From Mactromeris polynyma (lineage: Eukaryota > Mollusca > Bivalvia > Venerida > Mactridae), in NCBI GenBank assembly GCA_032209605.1, contig JASFXZ010000008.1, positions 6,324,001-6,388,000 of the forward strand: a stretch of 64,000 bases of DNA, read 5' to 3'. Shown here piece after piece: positions 15,101-30,100 of this stretch (positions are counted from its first letter, which is position 1; every line of letters begins with the position of its first letter). The translations under genes were made by a program, and so were the position numbers. The notes under the pieces are model-generated. The model saw only the letters and a list, made by a program, of their open reading frames with translations. It had not been told where the DNA came from and did not search any database.

Positions 15101-18100
15101 CACCACCAACACCTGTTCCATTACCACCAGCTGTATCAATCACACCATGACCAGTAATGTTCATTGATTCAATAAGTAGTGATCCAGCACTTCCTCCAGC
15201 AGCATCAGAACCTTCACCATTGGTACCTTGTAGAGCTAACAAACCCTGAAGCTCAAAGTTATGACTTGTTACCCAGTGAAGAACACCTCCTCCACTTCCA
15301 CCAACACCACCACCATTACCGCCACCACTTCCAGGTTCTCTGGGTGAAAATATACTTCCATAGGGTTCTGCTGCCGATACAGGATCAGACCCACCGCCAA
15401 AACCACCATGACCAGCACCATAGCCAATACCACTAGCATTACTATGTCCAGCACCTAGACCAGCCTCAGGTCCATGACCATGTCCATTCAAGTGGAAAAT
15501 ACCCTCACTTTCAATCCATGAGTATGTGCTGTTGATTCTAGCCTTATTCATGTACAAATTGCCCTGATACTTAACTTTGATCTCACTAGTTTCAACAAGA
15601 AGTTCATTCTTGATATCAAGGAAACCTGCAGTTCCTCCTTTTTTCATGTGAAGTTGGTCCCAAATAAAATGTCCCGGAGATGTCTCTCTAAAATACACAC
15701 CATTCTCCAATAAGGAAGTATTACCAGTACTCATGAATTCAGCCCATGCTTTATCTTCTATGTACAGATTATGGACTCCAGTAACTAAACCAGCAAATGT
15801 ACTATTTGTGCCATGAATATGAACTTCAGATGGGAATACAACTTCAGCATTATTGTCTATGATGTAACTGACAGGTGCTTCTGTTTTATTGGATACTGAT
15901 TCAATGTATTCTACCCACACTTTTTGTTTTTCTCGGATGTGAAGTTGTCCTGTTTTGTCTCCAATAAACTTATGAGCAATGAGTTCAACCAGATTCACTC
16001 CATCAGGATGGTATATCCATGTATAAGTGGAACCAGTAATTTCCATTTCATCAAATTCATAAAGTTCTCTCGGAGGATCTTGTATCACAGTTGGTGCAGG
16101 ACTATATTTTAACCTGTTATCTGAGTGAATCATATGATGGTCCACATCCAGGAAAGTTGTGTTATGTACAGGATCATACTTGGTCATTCTATATTCTACT
16201 GGTCTCAGATTCTCTTCTTTGAATGTGGTACCAGATGCACCAGCATGAGAACCAAGATTTACACCAGTACCATCTCCACCATAGTTGTGATATTCACCAC
16301 CATAGGAATATCTAAATCTACAATTGATAGAGATTCTACCACCAGAACCACCACCTCCAGTTCCAGCAGCATTTCCTCCATTGACAGCCATGATTCCATG
16401 TCCGGTAATGTTAGTTGTATGCATTAGGACACTGCCACCACTACCACCACCAGCATTACTACCAGCACCAGCAGTTCCAGCAAGAGTCAAGAATCCATTA
16501 ACTTCAATAAGATCGCCAACATTCCATTCCAAATAACCACCTCCAGATCCACCAACACCTCCACCATTTCCTCCACCACTGCCTGCTTCTAGAGGTTCAT
16601 AGATAGAATTATAAGGGATACCACCATATTTAGGACCTGGTCCACCACCATAGCCACCATGTCCAGCACCAACACCTGTTGTACCATTCAAAGTAGATCC
16701 TGCACCAGGACCATCTTCAGCATCATAACCAACACCATCCATGTTCATTTCACCTTGACTTTCTATATGGGCATATGCCGAGTCTATCTGTACAAAGTTC
16801 ATCAGCAGAAGTGCTTGATATTTCACATACATTTCAGCAACTGTTATGATGCATTCTCCTGTAATATCTCTAAATTCAGCTTGAGCACCAGCCATTATAC
16901 GCAAGAAGGAAAATGAGAAGTTACCGGGTGTGGTCATCATAGTGTATTCTCTATTTTCCATCAGAGCAGTCTGAGCTGTAGACATGAAGAGACTGGCACC
17001 TCCTCTTATCATCATATCTTCTACACCAGTAATGATACCTGCCATAACTGTTCTTGATCCAACTAGATTGGTAGTTGTTGGCATGAATACTTCAGCGCCA
17101 TCGTCAATTCTAAAACTACATGGAGCAATAGTCTCATTGGAAACAGATTCAACAACTTCAACATACAATCTCTGTCTATCTCTTACTCGAACAACGCCAG
17201 TTCTGTCACCATGGAAGAGATGAATCTTTACTTCAACAGCCCAACCTGTGCCACCTACAGTACCAGTAGGATATTCAATCAGCAGATTTGAGTGACCTTC
17301 CAGCATGGCTTCATCAAATTCATATTCTTGATCGGCTTCTTCAAACAGCATAGTATACAGCCAAGGTTCCTTGTGATTAGCATACAAGTGACTGTCTATA
17401 TCATCATTGTTGATCTCAAGTCTTCTGTGAGTTGCAGTTACAATAACTTTTCCAGTAACATTATCATATTTGATGTCAGCATACTGTGGTCCCCTGTTAT
17501 TTTCTTGAAGGTACACTGTTCCAGCAGCACCAGATTGGGATGATCCAGTCCCAAGTCCACCAATAACATTCAGCCTACCAATATATTTATTGGAGAAGTT
17601 AATATGAATACCAATTCTACCACCAGAGCCACCGCCACCATTACCTATTCCAGCACCACCATGACAATCTATGTGACCAAATCCAGTAAAGTTCATTGTC
17701 TCTATAAACATTCCTCCCCCACTACCACCACCAGCATTGCCACTCTGACCAGCTTCTCCTTCAAGTGTTATTTCACCATCAACCCATAAAGTTTCACCAA
17801 TTTCCCAGTGAAGATAACCACCACCTCTGCCACCAACACCATCACCATTACCTCCACCACTGCCGGGATGTGTGGGTTTGTAGACAGAATCATGTGGAGT
17901 ACCACCAACATTAGGTTCAGAAGCTCCACCATGACCTCCATGTGCTCCACCATAACCAATAGTACCATTAGATCCACCAGATCCAGGACCATTATTTGCA
18001 TCATGACCCATATAGTCTACATTTAAAATACCAAGACTTTCAACTACACCATTACCGGAGAATATGGTACCTTTGTTCATCCACATCAGTCCTTCATACT

Positions 18101-21100
18101 TTATACTTAGCTTGGTCAGGTCAAGTACCAGATTAGATCCTTCTTTCTCAGTGAAGGTTGTCTCAGAACCTCTCTGTATTGTTAAGTGACTTAGAGTGAT
18201 ATTACCAGGTTGAGTTAGATGAACATACTGGCCAGCTTCTATGAGAGCAGTGCGTGCTGTAGAAGTAAAGAGACAATAAGCTCCATCAGCAACTGTAAGA
18301 TTCTGTACCATTGTTAACAGACCACTCATATCAGACCTAGAGCCCAGTAATATTGTTGTGGATGGTAGAATAATTTCTGCACCAGAATCTATTTTGTAGC
18401 TTACAGGTGCAACAGTGTATCCACTTGTAGATTCCACATATTCTGCAAATACTTTCTGACTTCCAGTTAAATGCATTAAACCTGTTCCATCTCCATCAAA
18501 TGTATGAACAATCAGCTCTGAATCATCTCCTTCCATCCATAACACAGCATGATTGATGGCCTCAATCTCATCAAATTCATAAGAATATGGAGTAGTTCCA
18601 TTATCATTCATTATCATAGTGCCAAGAACAAGGTTTCTACCATCGTTGTCTAAAAGAAGTTTGGTGTAGCCATCAACATATGTTTTCGTACCATTTACGA
18701 TGATAACTTCCTTTTTGTCCAGACCAATAGAATTCGAATCAGTAGTGAAGACAGTTCCACCAGCTCCATTACTAGTTTCATCATCTGAAGGTACACTAGA
18801 CCCGGCATATCCACCATAAGCTATAGCATCTCCAGTGTATTCCCTGAACCATTTAACATGCACAGCAATTCTTCCACCTGCGGCTCCATAACCATAACCA
18901 AAACCATCTCCTCCTGTAACGTCAATCAGACCATGTCCAGAGAAGTTCTGTGTCATGACATAGACACTACCAGCACTACCACCACCACTGTTAGCGCCAT
19001 TTGCATCACCACCAAGACTTTCTATGTTTCCATCTAAGTGTAGTCCTCGTGATACTTCAACATCAATCCTACCTCCACCCATACCAGCATCAGTTCCACC
19101 TCCCATACTTCCAGTGTGATGAGGCTTAATGTATGATCCATATGGTTTACCTGAAATACATTCATTGGTATTGGTATTTTACATTATACTGATAGGGCAC
19201 AAACCCATTGGCATCTTACAGTATTATTATTTACTTGCTCAAATTACAGTGCCCAGGAACATATTGAATAACTGAATAAAATCAAAGATTACCTTCAGGT
19301 TTTGGAATGAAACTTATAACCATTTGAATCAATTATGGTCTTCAAATAATTTACCCAGACAGATAAAACAACATGAGAGCAGCAGCAAATAAGGAATCTG
19401 TTTGTCCAATACTAATCCAGTACAAACATGATGTAAGGACCTCTTTTCTTCTTTGAGATAATACTTTTAAACAGAAAATACACCATCTAAGATAAATGTT
19501 AAACGATGTATTAACAAAGATGTTAAAAATGTTAATACTGTACCAGAATTGTAACTGTCTCTGTCAGCAGCACCTCCATATCCACCATGACCGGCTCCTG
19601 TACCAACAGATATGTTGCCTGATGTAGTTGAAACAATCACAGTTGTACCAGGTGCTGCCGGCTCATCTCCTGAACCACCTCGGGCTGTATTAATGTAAAT
19701 TAACACATGTAATTACCACAGAATATGTAACCAGTCTGAATATTAATTTACAAAATTCTACTTCAAAGTAACGCAATTTACCAAGCTGTAATAATCTCAT
19801 GAATACACAATTGATAGTACATGTATTTTTTACTCATCTTGTCAAACAAATTGTCATCTAAATAAATCTTAAATAGCCCACCTATAACATATACATACAT
19901 TGTTCAAATCAAAATACGTTCATTTCCACAAACCTGATACATCAAATGTCGCTTCTCCTTCAAGATGTATGTCTCCAACAATAACAGTTATTCTGTTAGC
20001 AGTGATTGTTGAATTGTATCGCATATGGATGTCCGAGGCTTCAAAGTTGAAGTGGTCAGTATGATCAATCAATGACTCTGACTGCATTGCTAGTCTACCA
20101 ATTCCAAGGGTTCCTGTACAAATTACACAACAAAAATATCATGTATCAAATAACAATGAGCAAAAAAAGTTTGAATAAAAACGATTAATTGAATACATCA
20201 AACTTACTACAGTAATGTCTAAATAATCATTCCCATTTATCACAGAGGCTCACAGGGAAGACTGGCTTTGCTGAACTGTGTTGCCTCTTTAAATAAATTC
20301 ATAATTATTATCATATATCAGTCCTTTATCTAACTTAATGTATAATTTTAGACTGTACTGCAAGCAAATTTAAACCATACTATTTCAGCTGTACAAGCCT
20401 ATAAAGGATGTAAATTACCTGAAGGATATGTCTGTAAGGCCCCATTAACAACTCTGCTGTTTGTAGCAGTGTCTGATATGAACATTTCTCTCCCTTCTTC
20501 TAGGGTAAGGTTCATTACTCCAATGAGTTGACCGTCAAGCTAAAAAAATGAAGTAAGTAACATTATGTAAGCTGTGAAGAATTATTTACAGTACAAAAAT
20601 TATCTTTAAAACCTTATTGGTGAAACAAACACATCACAAAGGACTCCGTTAGGATAGGATTAAATAATTTGGCAAATGGTAATGACCAAACCGATATCTT
20701 AAAGATAGCCTTAAGGAAATACAGGAATAACTGTCACATACATGATCAAAAAGGGGCAACTGTCCAATAATTGCAAACAAATAAACTATTGTAAGCGGTT
20801 ACCTGGAATGATGGACTCTGAATGCCGAGAATCTTGAAGTCAGCTGACAACCAAATTTCTGAGCTAGCATCAATATGGAAATTTGCAGGAGGTGAAGACC
20901 TCAAGATTGAGTAGTCTGAATATTCAACATATGCTGTCTGTCCACTCTGCATGTGCAAATACCCTGTCATATCTCCCATAACTGAGTCCAGATTGAGGGA
21001 ACTAATACTGGAGTTCCCAGGTCCAATCTCAAGCATAGCCTGAAACATAAACACCAAAAGTTCTAAAATCTTTTTCATTAAATATACAAATAATAAGTAA

Positions 21101-24100
21101 ATGATAGCCAAATTCTGCACCAAACAAGATGCAACTGTTGTGATTAAGAAAAACGCAAAATCTCATGTTTTTATTTAACAAAACAGTACTTAGTATAGGA
21201 ATGGTTGACCATCACATGCACTAAGATAGTATGTTTTCCCTCATTTCATTCATAATGCGTGTGTTACAGTGACCACCCAATCCATGTGTAAACACATATT
21301 TCTGACTAAGCTTACATTCTGATTCAGCATCAAGTGTTCAAAGTCTAGATCAGCATCGTTTGTGTTGCTGAGTCCACTGGCAGCGTCTGTGATATGTCTT
21401 GGATTTATTTCATCAACTACAACAGGTTTAGGTAACTCCAGATTTCTGCCATCAATATAGAGTCTGAAAATGTATAGCTGCACAATGAAATACAAGGCAA
21501 CAAAATGTTTTCACATGGAAGAACCAGCAAAGTGGCACCACTATACGATGTGCTACGAGATGACACTGTCTCTATACTTAAAACTGAACATTGCTGGTGG
21601 TACATGCGCAGATCCAGGGTCCTGGCAAAACAGTGGGTCAGGAATTTGATATGGAAAACCTTATTTTGCCAAAATCTCAAGGAGATCTGGACACCCAGTC
21701 TCCCCTATGGATCCACGCAGGGTGTGATATAAAACCGTACACTCTAACATACTTGGAAGGTAGACTGTTTTAAGGTAGGTACTAGTACAGTCATTCCACA
21801 GACAGACTGCTGCTTGTTTGAAATACAATAATATACTTTTCAATGATTTGAATAGATGACAGTAACATGCTTCACCTGCTCTGGTAAGTGAAAGCTGAAA
21901 TCTTGTCTTCAACAAATACAGTACCAGGTCCTCCAAGGTCACCTGTAGTTGTACCACCTGAGCCATAGGCTAGTAGGGAACCTTTGTAAGTGTTGGAGTC
22001 CCACGTGTGTATGGCTATTCTGCCTCCAGCACCACCACCAGCAGACTCGTGTCCCAGTCCACCAATAGCAGACACTGTGCCATAACCAGACATCTGACCT
22101 GTAAAAACATAGTATGTATTCCACAATGAAATATCAACAACACAATACAATTACCAGAACATAAAACTTATCATGACTCTCTACATGAAAACGGATTTTT
22201 TTTTAATGTACACATTCATTTAGGTGTAGTCAAATTCAATAATTGGGTTTCATACTATTTTTATTAAAGTACAGGTAGATTAAATGTACGAAGTTGAAAA
22301 AATGAATAAAACAATAGATTTTCGAATTGTGTTCATAATTCTTTGTCACAATCGGGAAAACAAATACTTAATTCAACAGTTTGTTTTCTACATTTTTTCC
22401 TCTTGCGCAAGAACTGTTATAAAATGGTTTCTACACTAATCATCATCACCTCAACTAAACCCATTACCTGTTTCAATGAAGATAGAGCCTCCACTACCAC
22501 CACCACTGTTAAGTGAACCATCTCCACCATCTACAAGGATAAAACCATCCAGAAGGAACTCGGCTGGTACCCTAATCTTCACTCTCCCACCACCCAGGCC
22601 AGGACTGGTTCCACCACCAGCACTTCCCATATGTCGAGGTTTGTATACTGATCCATAGGCCACTCCTCCTGCTGTTGGATCACCACCAACTACAAAAAAG
22701 TAAATACAGAAATGGTAATCAGTATCTGAATATATATGAATTATTAAAAAATGTAGGTCTACTCTTGTTTAAATCTTTATGAACGATAGAAAACTATAAA
22801 ATATTTCCATATTTTGTTCATACACATTATTTGAAGTCCACACAAAGTTTTGTAAATTCACTTTCGTTGCAAAAAATTGCATTATTTTGAATATTCCTAC
22901 ATTTAACTATATCCTAAAATGAAGTTAATGTTGTCCCATCAAACTTCAAAATCGAAGCAAACAGCATTTTCATCATGTCAACCAGTTTAACCTAATGGTG
23001 CATGTTTTTGTTGTCACAATATTTGCAGTTTAAATGCAGAAACAAACATACTGGACACTAATAAAGAAAAACCCACTCATTTGGACCACCAGTGACTTTT
23101 AATATTTAAAACAATCAATTGTTACAGGCTAAACATTTTTACAATGGCACTCAAGCATACCTCCACCTCCCATTGAGGCATGACCTCCACCAGCTCCAGA
23201 GGTTGGGGAATCACCCGTCTGAGCAGTGCGACTGGTTCCTACGCAGATATATTGAGCCAGGGGCTCAAGGTAAAAATCTGTAGCAAGGACCTCCATGGAA
23301 TCTGATCTGAACCGAGAATCGTATTTGATATCCTGAAAAAGATAAAGAAGTTTGATATAATGAAGACTAAAACTGAATATATTTTTTAATTTGATATAAT
23401 TTAAAAAGGACATTGCAAATTTTTTTTTTGAACAATACGCCATAAGTATACGTGATTAATAACTCAAAACAGAAAATAGTACAAACATGACACATATAAA
23501 TTACTGAAATATATACATAATATTGAATTACATGTACATGTATACTAGTAAACGCAATGTAAGTATACATAGAACATACAATATCTGAGACATGTTACCA
23601 GAAACAACTACCTTATTAGACCCTTTAATTTTATTTACACCATTGACGGAACAACTGCATTTTATTTATGGCTTACCAGTATTCCAACAGTGAGAACCAG
23701 CGGCATGGGTGGTGGTAACTCCATGATAGCTCGGGCTCCAAGTTCCATTGTAGCAAACTCAAAGGCACCAGGAGTTCCTTCCACAAGTACACCATCTTCA
23801 ACATAACTTGTCATAGCTTCACTCTTAATGTTGATAACTCTTCCTGGGACAATTCTAATGTGACGGACACCAATCATTTCACCATTCCATTTCAGAGCAA
23901 TTTCTCCTTTACCCAGAATGTATATAAGAGGTGAGAGATAGGCTCTGGATGCACCATCTATCCATAAGTTGATTGGTAGTTTGGTTAGTGATTGATCCAT
24001 TTCAAGGTAACCAGTCTGATAGGCCTGTAATGAACAATTACAGTTTATAACCACATAGTACAATCTATCTTGCCATATAAACACAACATGACCAAGGTAT

Positions 24101-27100
24101 TCACAGATGAATTATTATATATAAATTCCAGTGTATGTTTATTTCTATTGTTATCACCATGTAGTAGTATAATATCCAGCATTACTTTACCTGCAGATAG
24201 ACTCTGCCAGAAGCATCACCATAAATTTTACTGCATTCTAAACTTCTTGATATCCCGTCACCAGTTTTCATCTGTAGTGAAGCATTTTGGGTTAGATAGA
24301 TCTCATCAAAGTAGAAGTCAGATTTTGGTGAGCCGTTTGCTGTTTCATCAAGTATATATTGATGATCCCAGGAGCGTTCCTTGTTATTAATGTGTATTTG
24401 TTCATACTGGCGTGAACTCCTGCAAACATTAGATAATTTATTAAGTAATTTGAAGTTCTTACATTGCCTGGTTACTGGCCGCACTACCATATCAAAATAT
24501 TTACTTTATCACAGAAACGATAGCTAAATGTATTGCATGTAGTTAACAGTAGGTAAAGTTCACACTTAGTAAAAGATGCAAATCACAAATTTAGCTTTTG
24601 GCAAAAAAATATAGTTAATAGTTAAATATATGCTTCCATTACTGTTCAACCAGTCATATCCAATAGCATGTAATAATGTAAGTAAGAACCTGACATCTTG
24701 TATGTGTATGTAGACTGACAACCAATCATGTTTGAAATCATGTAATAATATAAACAAACCAACAAACCTGACATCTTGTATGTAAACTGATCCAGGTCCA
24801 CCTTCAGTCAGATAATATCCTTCACCATCTCCACCCAGAGATTCGTAAGTTCCATGGAAATAAATTTCTGTGTCAAGATAAACAGCAATTCGTCCACCAG
24901 CACCACCATTATATCCATCCCCACCAAGAGATTGTAAGATACCATGTCCTTCTAAATTGTATGACCTAATGAAATAAATAACAAGTAAGACTTAATTGTC
25001 AAGCACTAAGAATTATATACTCCCTTGTTATATACAACTGATTATATGTGTTATCAATACAACATTGTCAATGAAATTTCAATGAATGCTTATATATTGT
25101 GATTACCTGGTACCATCTAAATCAATCTTCACAAGTTTAATCATGACACTTACTCAATATAGATAGTTCCACCACTACCACCACCAGCGTCACTTCCACC
25201 ATGTGAACCATCCACAGATATTGTACCATCTACTAGAAGATCTGTTGCTACCTGTAGTGATGTAAATTAAATACATAGTTTTTCACTAAAATGTCCACAC
25301 ACATCCATTCCTGACAATACATCTACTGCAGCAAATAAATTACATAGAACAACATTTACAGAGATATGTAATAAATCCTTCCTCTAAATGTTCATATTAA
25401 ATGTTACAGCAAATGTTTATAATCAAGTTGAACAAAACATTGTTTTCCAGAATGATGTTTGACATTATTGAAATGTACCTGAAGGTTGATGTAACCACCT
25501 CCTCTACCACCTGTACTTGTAGATCCATCACCACCACCACTTCCACGATGTGTGGGTACATATAAACTTCCATAGTAAGCTCCACCAGCTGTCAGTAATG
25601 TATCGGCAGAATCATAGTGACCTGTGTATATAGACATCAAACATAATGACAGATGAAGTCAAGCAGAAAATACCAGATACAAAAGGCACATCCAGCACAA
25701 AAGGACAAGTAGACATGAAACTATAAATACATCTTAACCATCTAACAGTATATTTACAGTTCATTGTACATGATATATTTTTTAAGCTATATAAAATAGA
25801 CAATATGATTAACTGTTTACACACACATTGTAAGAACCATCTAAAACACAAAATAGTAAAAATCAATCACTCACCTCCACCGGAAGTAGCATAACCTCCT
25901 CCAGTACCAACTGTTACATTACCAGCAGCATCTACACCTTGACCCAATGTTTCATCCAAAGTATCATGTGGTCGATAAATAGCTGATGCAGTCAATTTGG
26001 CTCCTGCTTCCAAGTTGAAGACACCAGTCTGTATGGTGATACTTTCTGCTGAAATCACAGACTGGAATCGGGCATCAATTCTAGCAATTTTCTGTAATAC
26101 AGTCTGATCTGGTGAATATTTTATTTCTGAGTAACTTCTAAGATCTACAGTACCAAATGTCACAGTTCCTGCAGCATCAATGTTTCCATATGTCAGAGTT
26201 GATCCATCAATAGATGCTGTATGAGCATCATCTCCAAAATATAACAAGGTTTCAAAGCCTAGTATCAGGTCAGCTATACCAGTAAGACGTCCAAATATTG
26301 CCATAGATCTAGATTCAGTTTGTCCAGCCAGATACACACCAGTACCATATACATAAACAATGGATGGGAAATACACTTCAGAGTCTTCATCTATTATGAA
26401 GTTAACACCAGTAAGCAGGGCATTCCTGACCGATGGCTTGTATTCCACCTTCAGAACCTGGTTTTTATGTAAATGAATCAAGCCTGTTCCATCACCATAT
26501 ACTTGATCAATTTCTAAAACAGTATTTCTGTTGTCATCTGCTAAATGTACCGAAGCCTGGTTCACTAAATGTACTTCATCAAAGTAGTGATCTGTAAAAC
26601 TTTCATCTATTGTAGCATATTTATCATGTGGTCTGCCTTGGTTATCAAGTAAAAGTCGCTTGTAGACCTTAGCAGATCTGGTATCTTGTAAATAAACAGT
26701 GCCACCTCCTGCACTTTGTGTGTCATCAGCTCCAGCTCCACCGTAGACAACATATGTGCCTTCAAACTCCATCTGTAAGGTACAATATACAGCAACTCTA
26801 CCAGCAGATCCACCACCATTCTGTCCAATACCTGATCCTCCAACAGACGAAATATATCCATATCCTTCATATTCATACACATCAATCCATATACTACCTC
26901 CACTGCCACCACCACCTGAACTGCTGACAGATGCTGGTTCACCATTCGCAGCTATTGTTCCATCATTGATAAGTTCATTACCAATCTGTAATCGAATCCA
27001 TCCACCACCTCTTCCTCCAGATTTTCCACTGCTGGATGTATTGTATGTTCCTCTACTGCCTGCGGTGGTTGGTTCATATAGTGAATTGTAAGAGCTTCCT

Positions 27101-30100
27101 GGTACAGAAACACTGGAGTCGTCTTCTCCTCCCCCACCAATACCTCCATGACCAGCACCTCCATTATAACCATCACCAGCAATACCTGATCCTGTAGTTA
27201 CATCAATTGTATCTGAATCTGGTCTGTCAGCACTTGAACAACTTAGAACACTCTCAAGTTCAAGATCAATATTTGATGCAATAACATTATAGTAATCAGC
27301 AAACACAGAGGCAGCAAATTTAGCATTAATGGTTCCAGCTTGAATGTTAGCGCCAGTATCTGCATCATATTCCACAGTACTTCCTGGTTCAAGTTGGAAA
27401 GTTCCAAATGTTACGTAAGTAATACTTGCAATGTTTGTGGCAGAGAAAGGAACAATCTTGGCATTGGATCCCATTCTCATCTTTCTGCTTGGACCAAGGT
27501 ACAAGTTAGAAACTCCTCTCAATACACCATCTAAGTCCAGTGCTACAGAACCAAGACCAAGAATGGTAACTGTCTCTGACATTATAAACTCACCACCATC
27601 ATGCAATTCAATGTTTATACGGAGTTTTGAGTTTGCTTTGGTATCCGTTACTGATCTTTCAAGTGTTCCCTTCTGGTTTGTCTGAATTCTTACCAGACCA
27701 GTTCCATCTCCATTAACCTTCATGATGTTCAATTCTCTTGGCTGACCATCTTTGATAACTTGAAGTTTGGCATAATTGTATATATCAACATCATCAAAGT
27801 TTAGAGTCAATTCAGTTTCATCTAGGGTAGTGTAGTAATCTGTTTGGCCATTTTCATTGTCTACAATCAGTTTTTCACCGTTAGTATCTGATAGAAGATA
27901 AATGGAACCAGGTCCACCATCACCATGAGATGCAGGAGAGGTGCCACCACTTGCACTGTATGTACCCTGGAACTCATCAGATTGCATATCAACTGCAATA
28001 TGTCCACCACTACCAGCTCCAGCATCTGTTGAAAGTGTTGAACCACCCTTGGCCTCAAAAGCACCAAGACCTTTGAGCGCAAAGCTACAAACTACATAAA
28101 TACTGCCACCAGCACCACCTCCGCCAGTATCAGAGTCTGCTCCTGATGACCGCAAGATTCCATCCAGAACAAGTTCATCTGTAGTAACTTTAATGTAACC
28201 ACCACCATTACCACCTTCTCCTCCTGATGCTCCAGGTGTAAGAGGTACATAAATGGTTCCGTAAGGTTCAGATGCATCTGATGTGGTATAGTTTTTACCA
28301 ACTCCTCCAGCTGCGGTGTGGGCTCCACCATTTTTAGCTGTTCCATGAGCCGTACTGGGAACCAGTGGATCATCAACTGCAGCGGCACCATCTGTACTAA
28401 AAGCAGCCTCACGTTCCAAGATAAGGTTTATTGCTACAAGTTCAACAAATTCAACTTCTAGTACTACAAATCTCTTCATTTCGAGAGTACCAATGGTCAT
28501 TTTCAGGCCACCTGATGTAAGAATGAATTGTGATCCAGCCTTGAGTTTTATTGAACTTAAAGCATAGCTACCAGCTGTACTAGTTGGTTCATATACACCA
28601 TTTGCATAACTTGAGGTGAATGTTGTATTATGCCCTTTGATTGTACCACCATTTTCAACAACTAAAGCATTGAAAGTACAGGTGCCCTTGATGTCCAGAG
28701 TGACTCCAGCAACTGTTAATGTTTCTGGCACATGAAGGGTTGCTTGTTCATCAATCTTGAAATTCACAGTGGTTGTAAAGCTACCAATCACTCCCTCAAC
28801 AACTGCAGCTCGGACAACTTGATGATCTGTCAGATGTAAAGTTCCAGAAGCATCTCCAGCAATATCTGCAAGTCTCAACTCAGTGTCAGCTTCTCCAAAG
28901 TCAGCATTGGCATAACCTGTTGAAACAACAAGATATTTATCAGCAAAGTACATGAAATTGCAGCTTGCACCATTACATGAAATTGCAGAATGCTTACAGC
29001 TCTGGCAAGCTCCCTACAAGTCTAATATTCAACCATCATTTTTCCAAATCTGTAACTTAATATAAAACATAGTGATACAGCTTAAGGAAAAATTGTAATC
29101 GGTTAAGTAATTTGGTCCCTGAAGATTGAAACAGTAAAAGATATAACTTGGTAAAATCCAAAAAACTCTAAGAGACTTTATAAACAGAGAATATGCCAAA
29201 TACTTCAATTTGTACAGTTTGCTATGTTTATACAAAAGTCAACTCAAAATAAGTTGTATGATTATATAATTATTTCAATATTACTGAAATCATTCATTAA
29301 GCCATTGGTTGCCATTAGAAACAACTATTAAGGTAAGCTATGGCAATAAATTAATTACCTGAGAGTGTGAGGAGATTATACTCAAATTCATCACTGTTGC
29401 CACTGATATATGTATATGTCTGTTCTTGTACGGGAGAGTCAGCATCACCAACAATAGTTAGAGAGTAGACTTCCTTGGGTGATTTGCCAGTCAACATGTA
29501 AATAGTTCCTGGTCCAGCTTTTACAGTATCAAGATTGTTATCATTTCCTCCACCGTAGGCTTTCATATCTCCAGTAAAATCATTACTGTAATTGAATAAT
29601 AGCATATCATTTAACAAGTTTTAATTGCATGTAATAAAATCCAGGGTAGGTGAACATGTGACTTTTTTGGTAACTATGCGGCACGAAGAGCTGGCGGCAG
29701 ATCACAAAATGGTACGTATTTTGGAAGTTTTTGTTTGTTAGCAATAGTATTTAATAGCCTAAAACCTGGTCATCAAAAATCCTACCCATTTACATTCATA
29801 AATTCATATGTTGATAGGTCAAGAGAATTAACTAAACACAATTCTTATCTATGTCACTTACGTATTAGTTATTTTGATCACCATTCGACCACCAGCACCT
29901 CCACCACCATAACCATTTCCTTTACCACCATTACTTCTGATTTCACCATCACCTTCCAGTACTGGTGTTGTTATGTCGATTGTACCACCACTACCACCTC
30001 CAGCATTAGTACCATTACCATCTTCACCATCAACCTGTATGGTACCTGAGAAAAACAATTAAAAATTACCGTGTGTAAAAGTATTGTTAGAAACCATTGC

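Noticed and set aside
12923..19150. Collagen, silk fibroin, loricrin or bacterial PE-PGRS protein
   Set aside because: No Gly-X-Y triplets. Glycine runs alternate with conserved non-glycine beta strands in a 420-residue unit, and the gene has spliceosomal introns.
25867..28953. Methionine start at about 28953 in front of E58 as a separate gene
   Set aside because: The ATG lies in intron sequence upstream of a good acceptor (TTTCAACAG), and phase joins E57 exactly.
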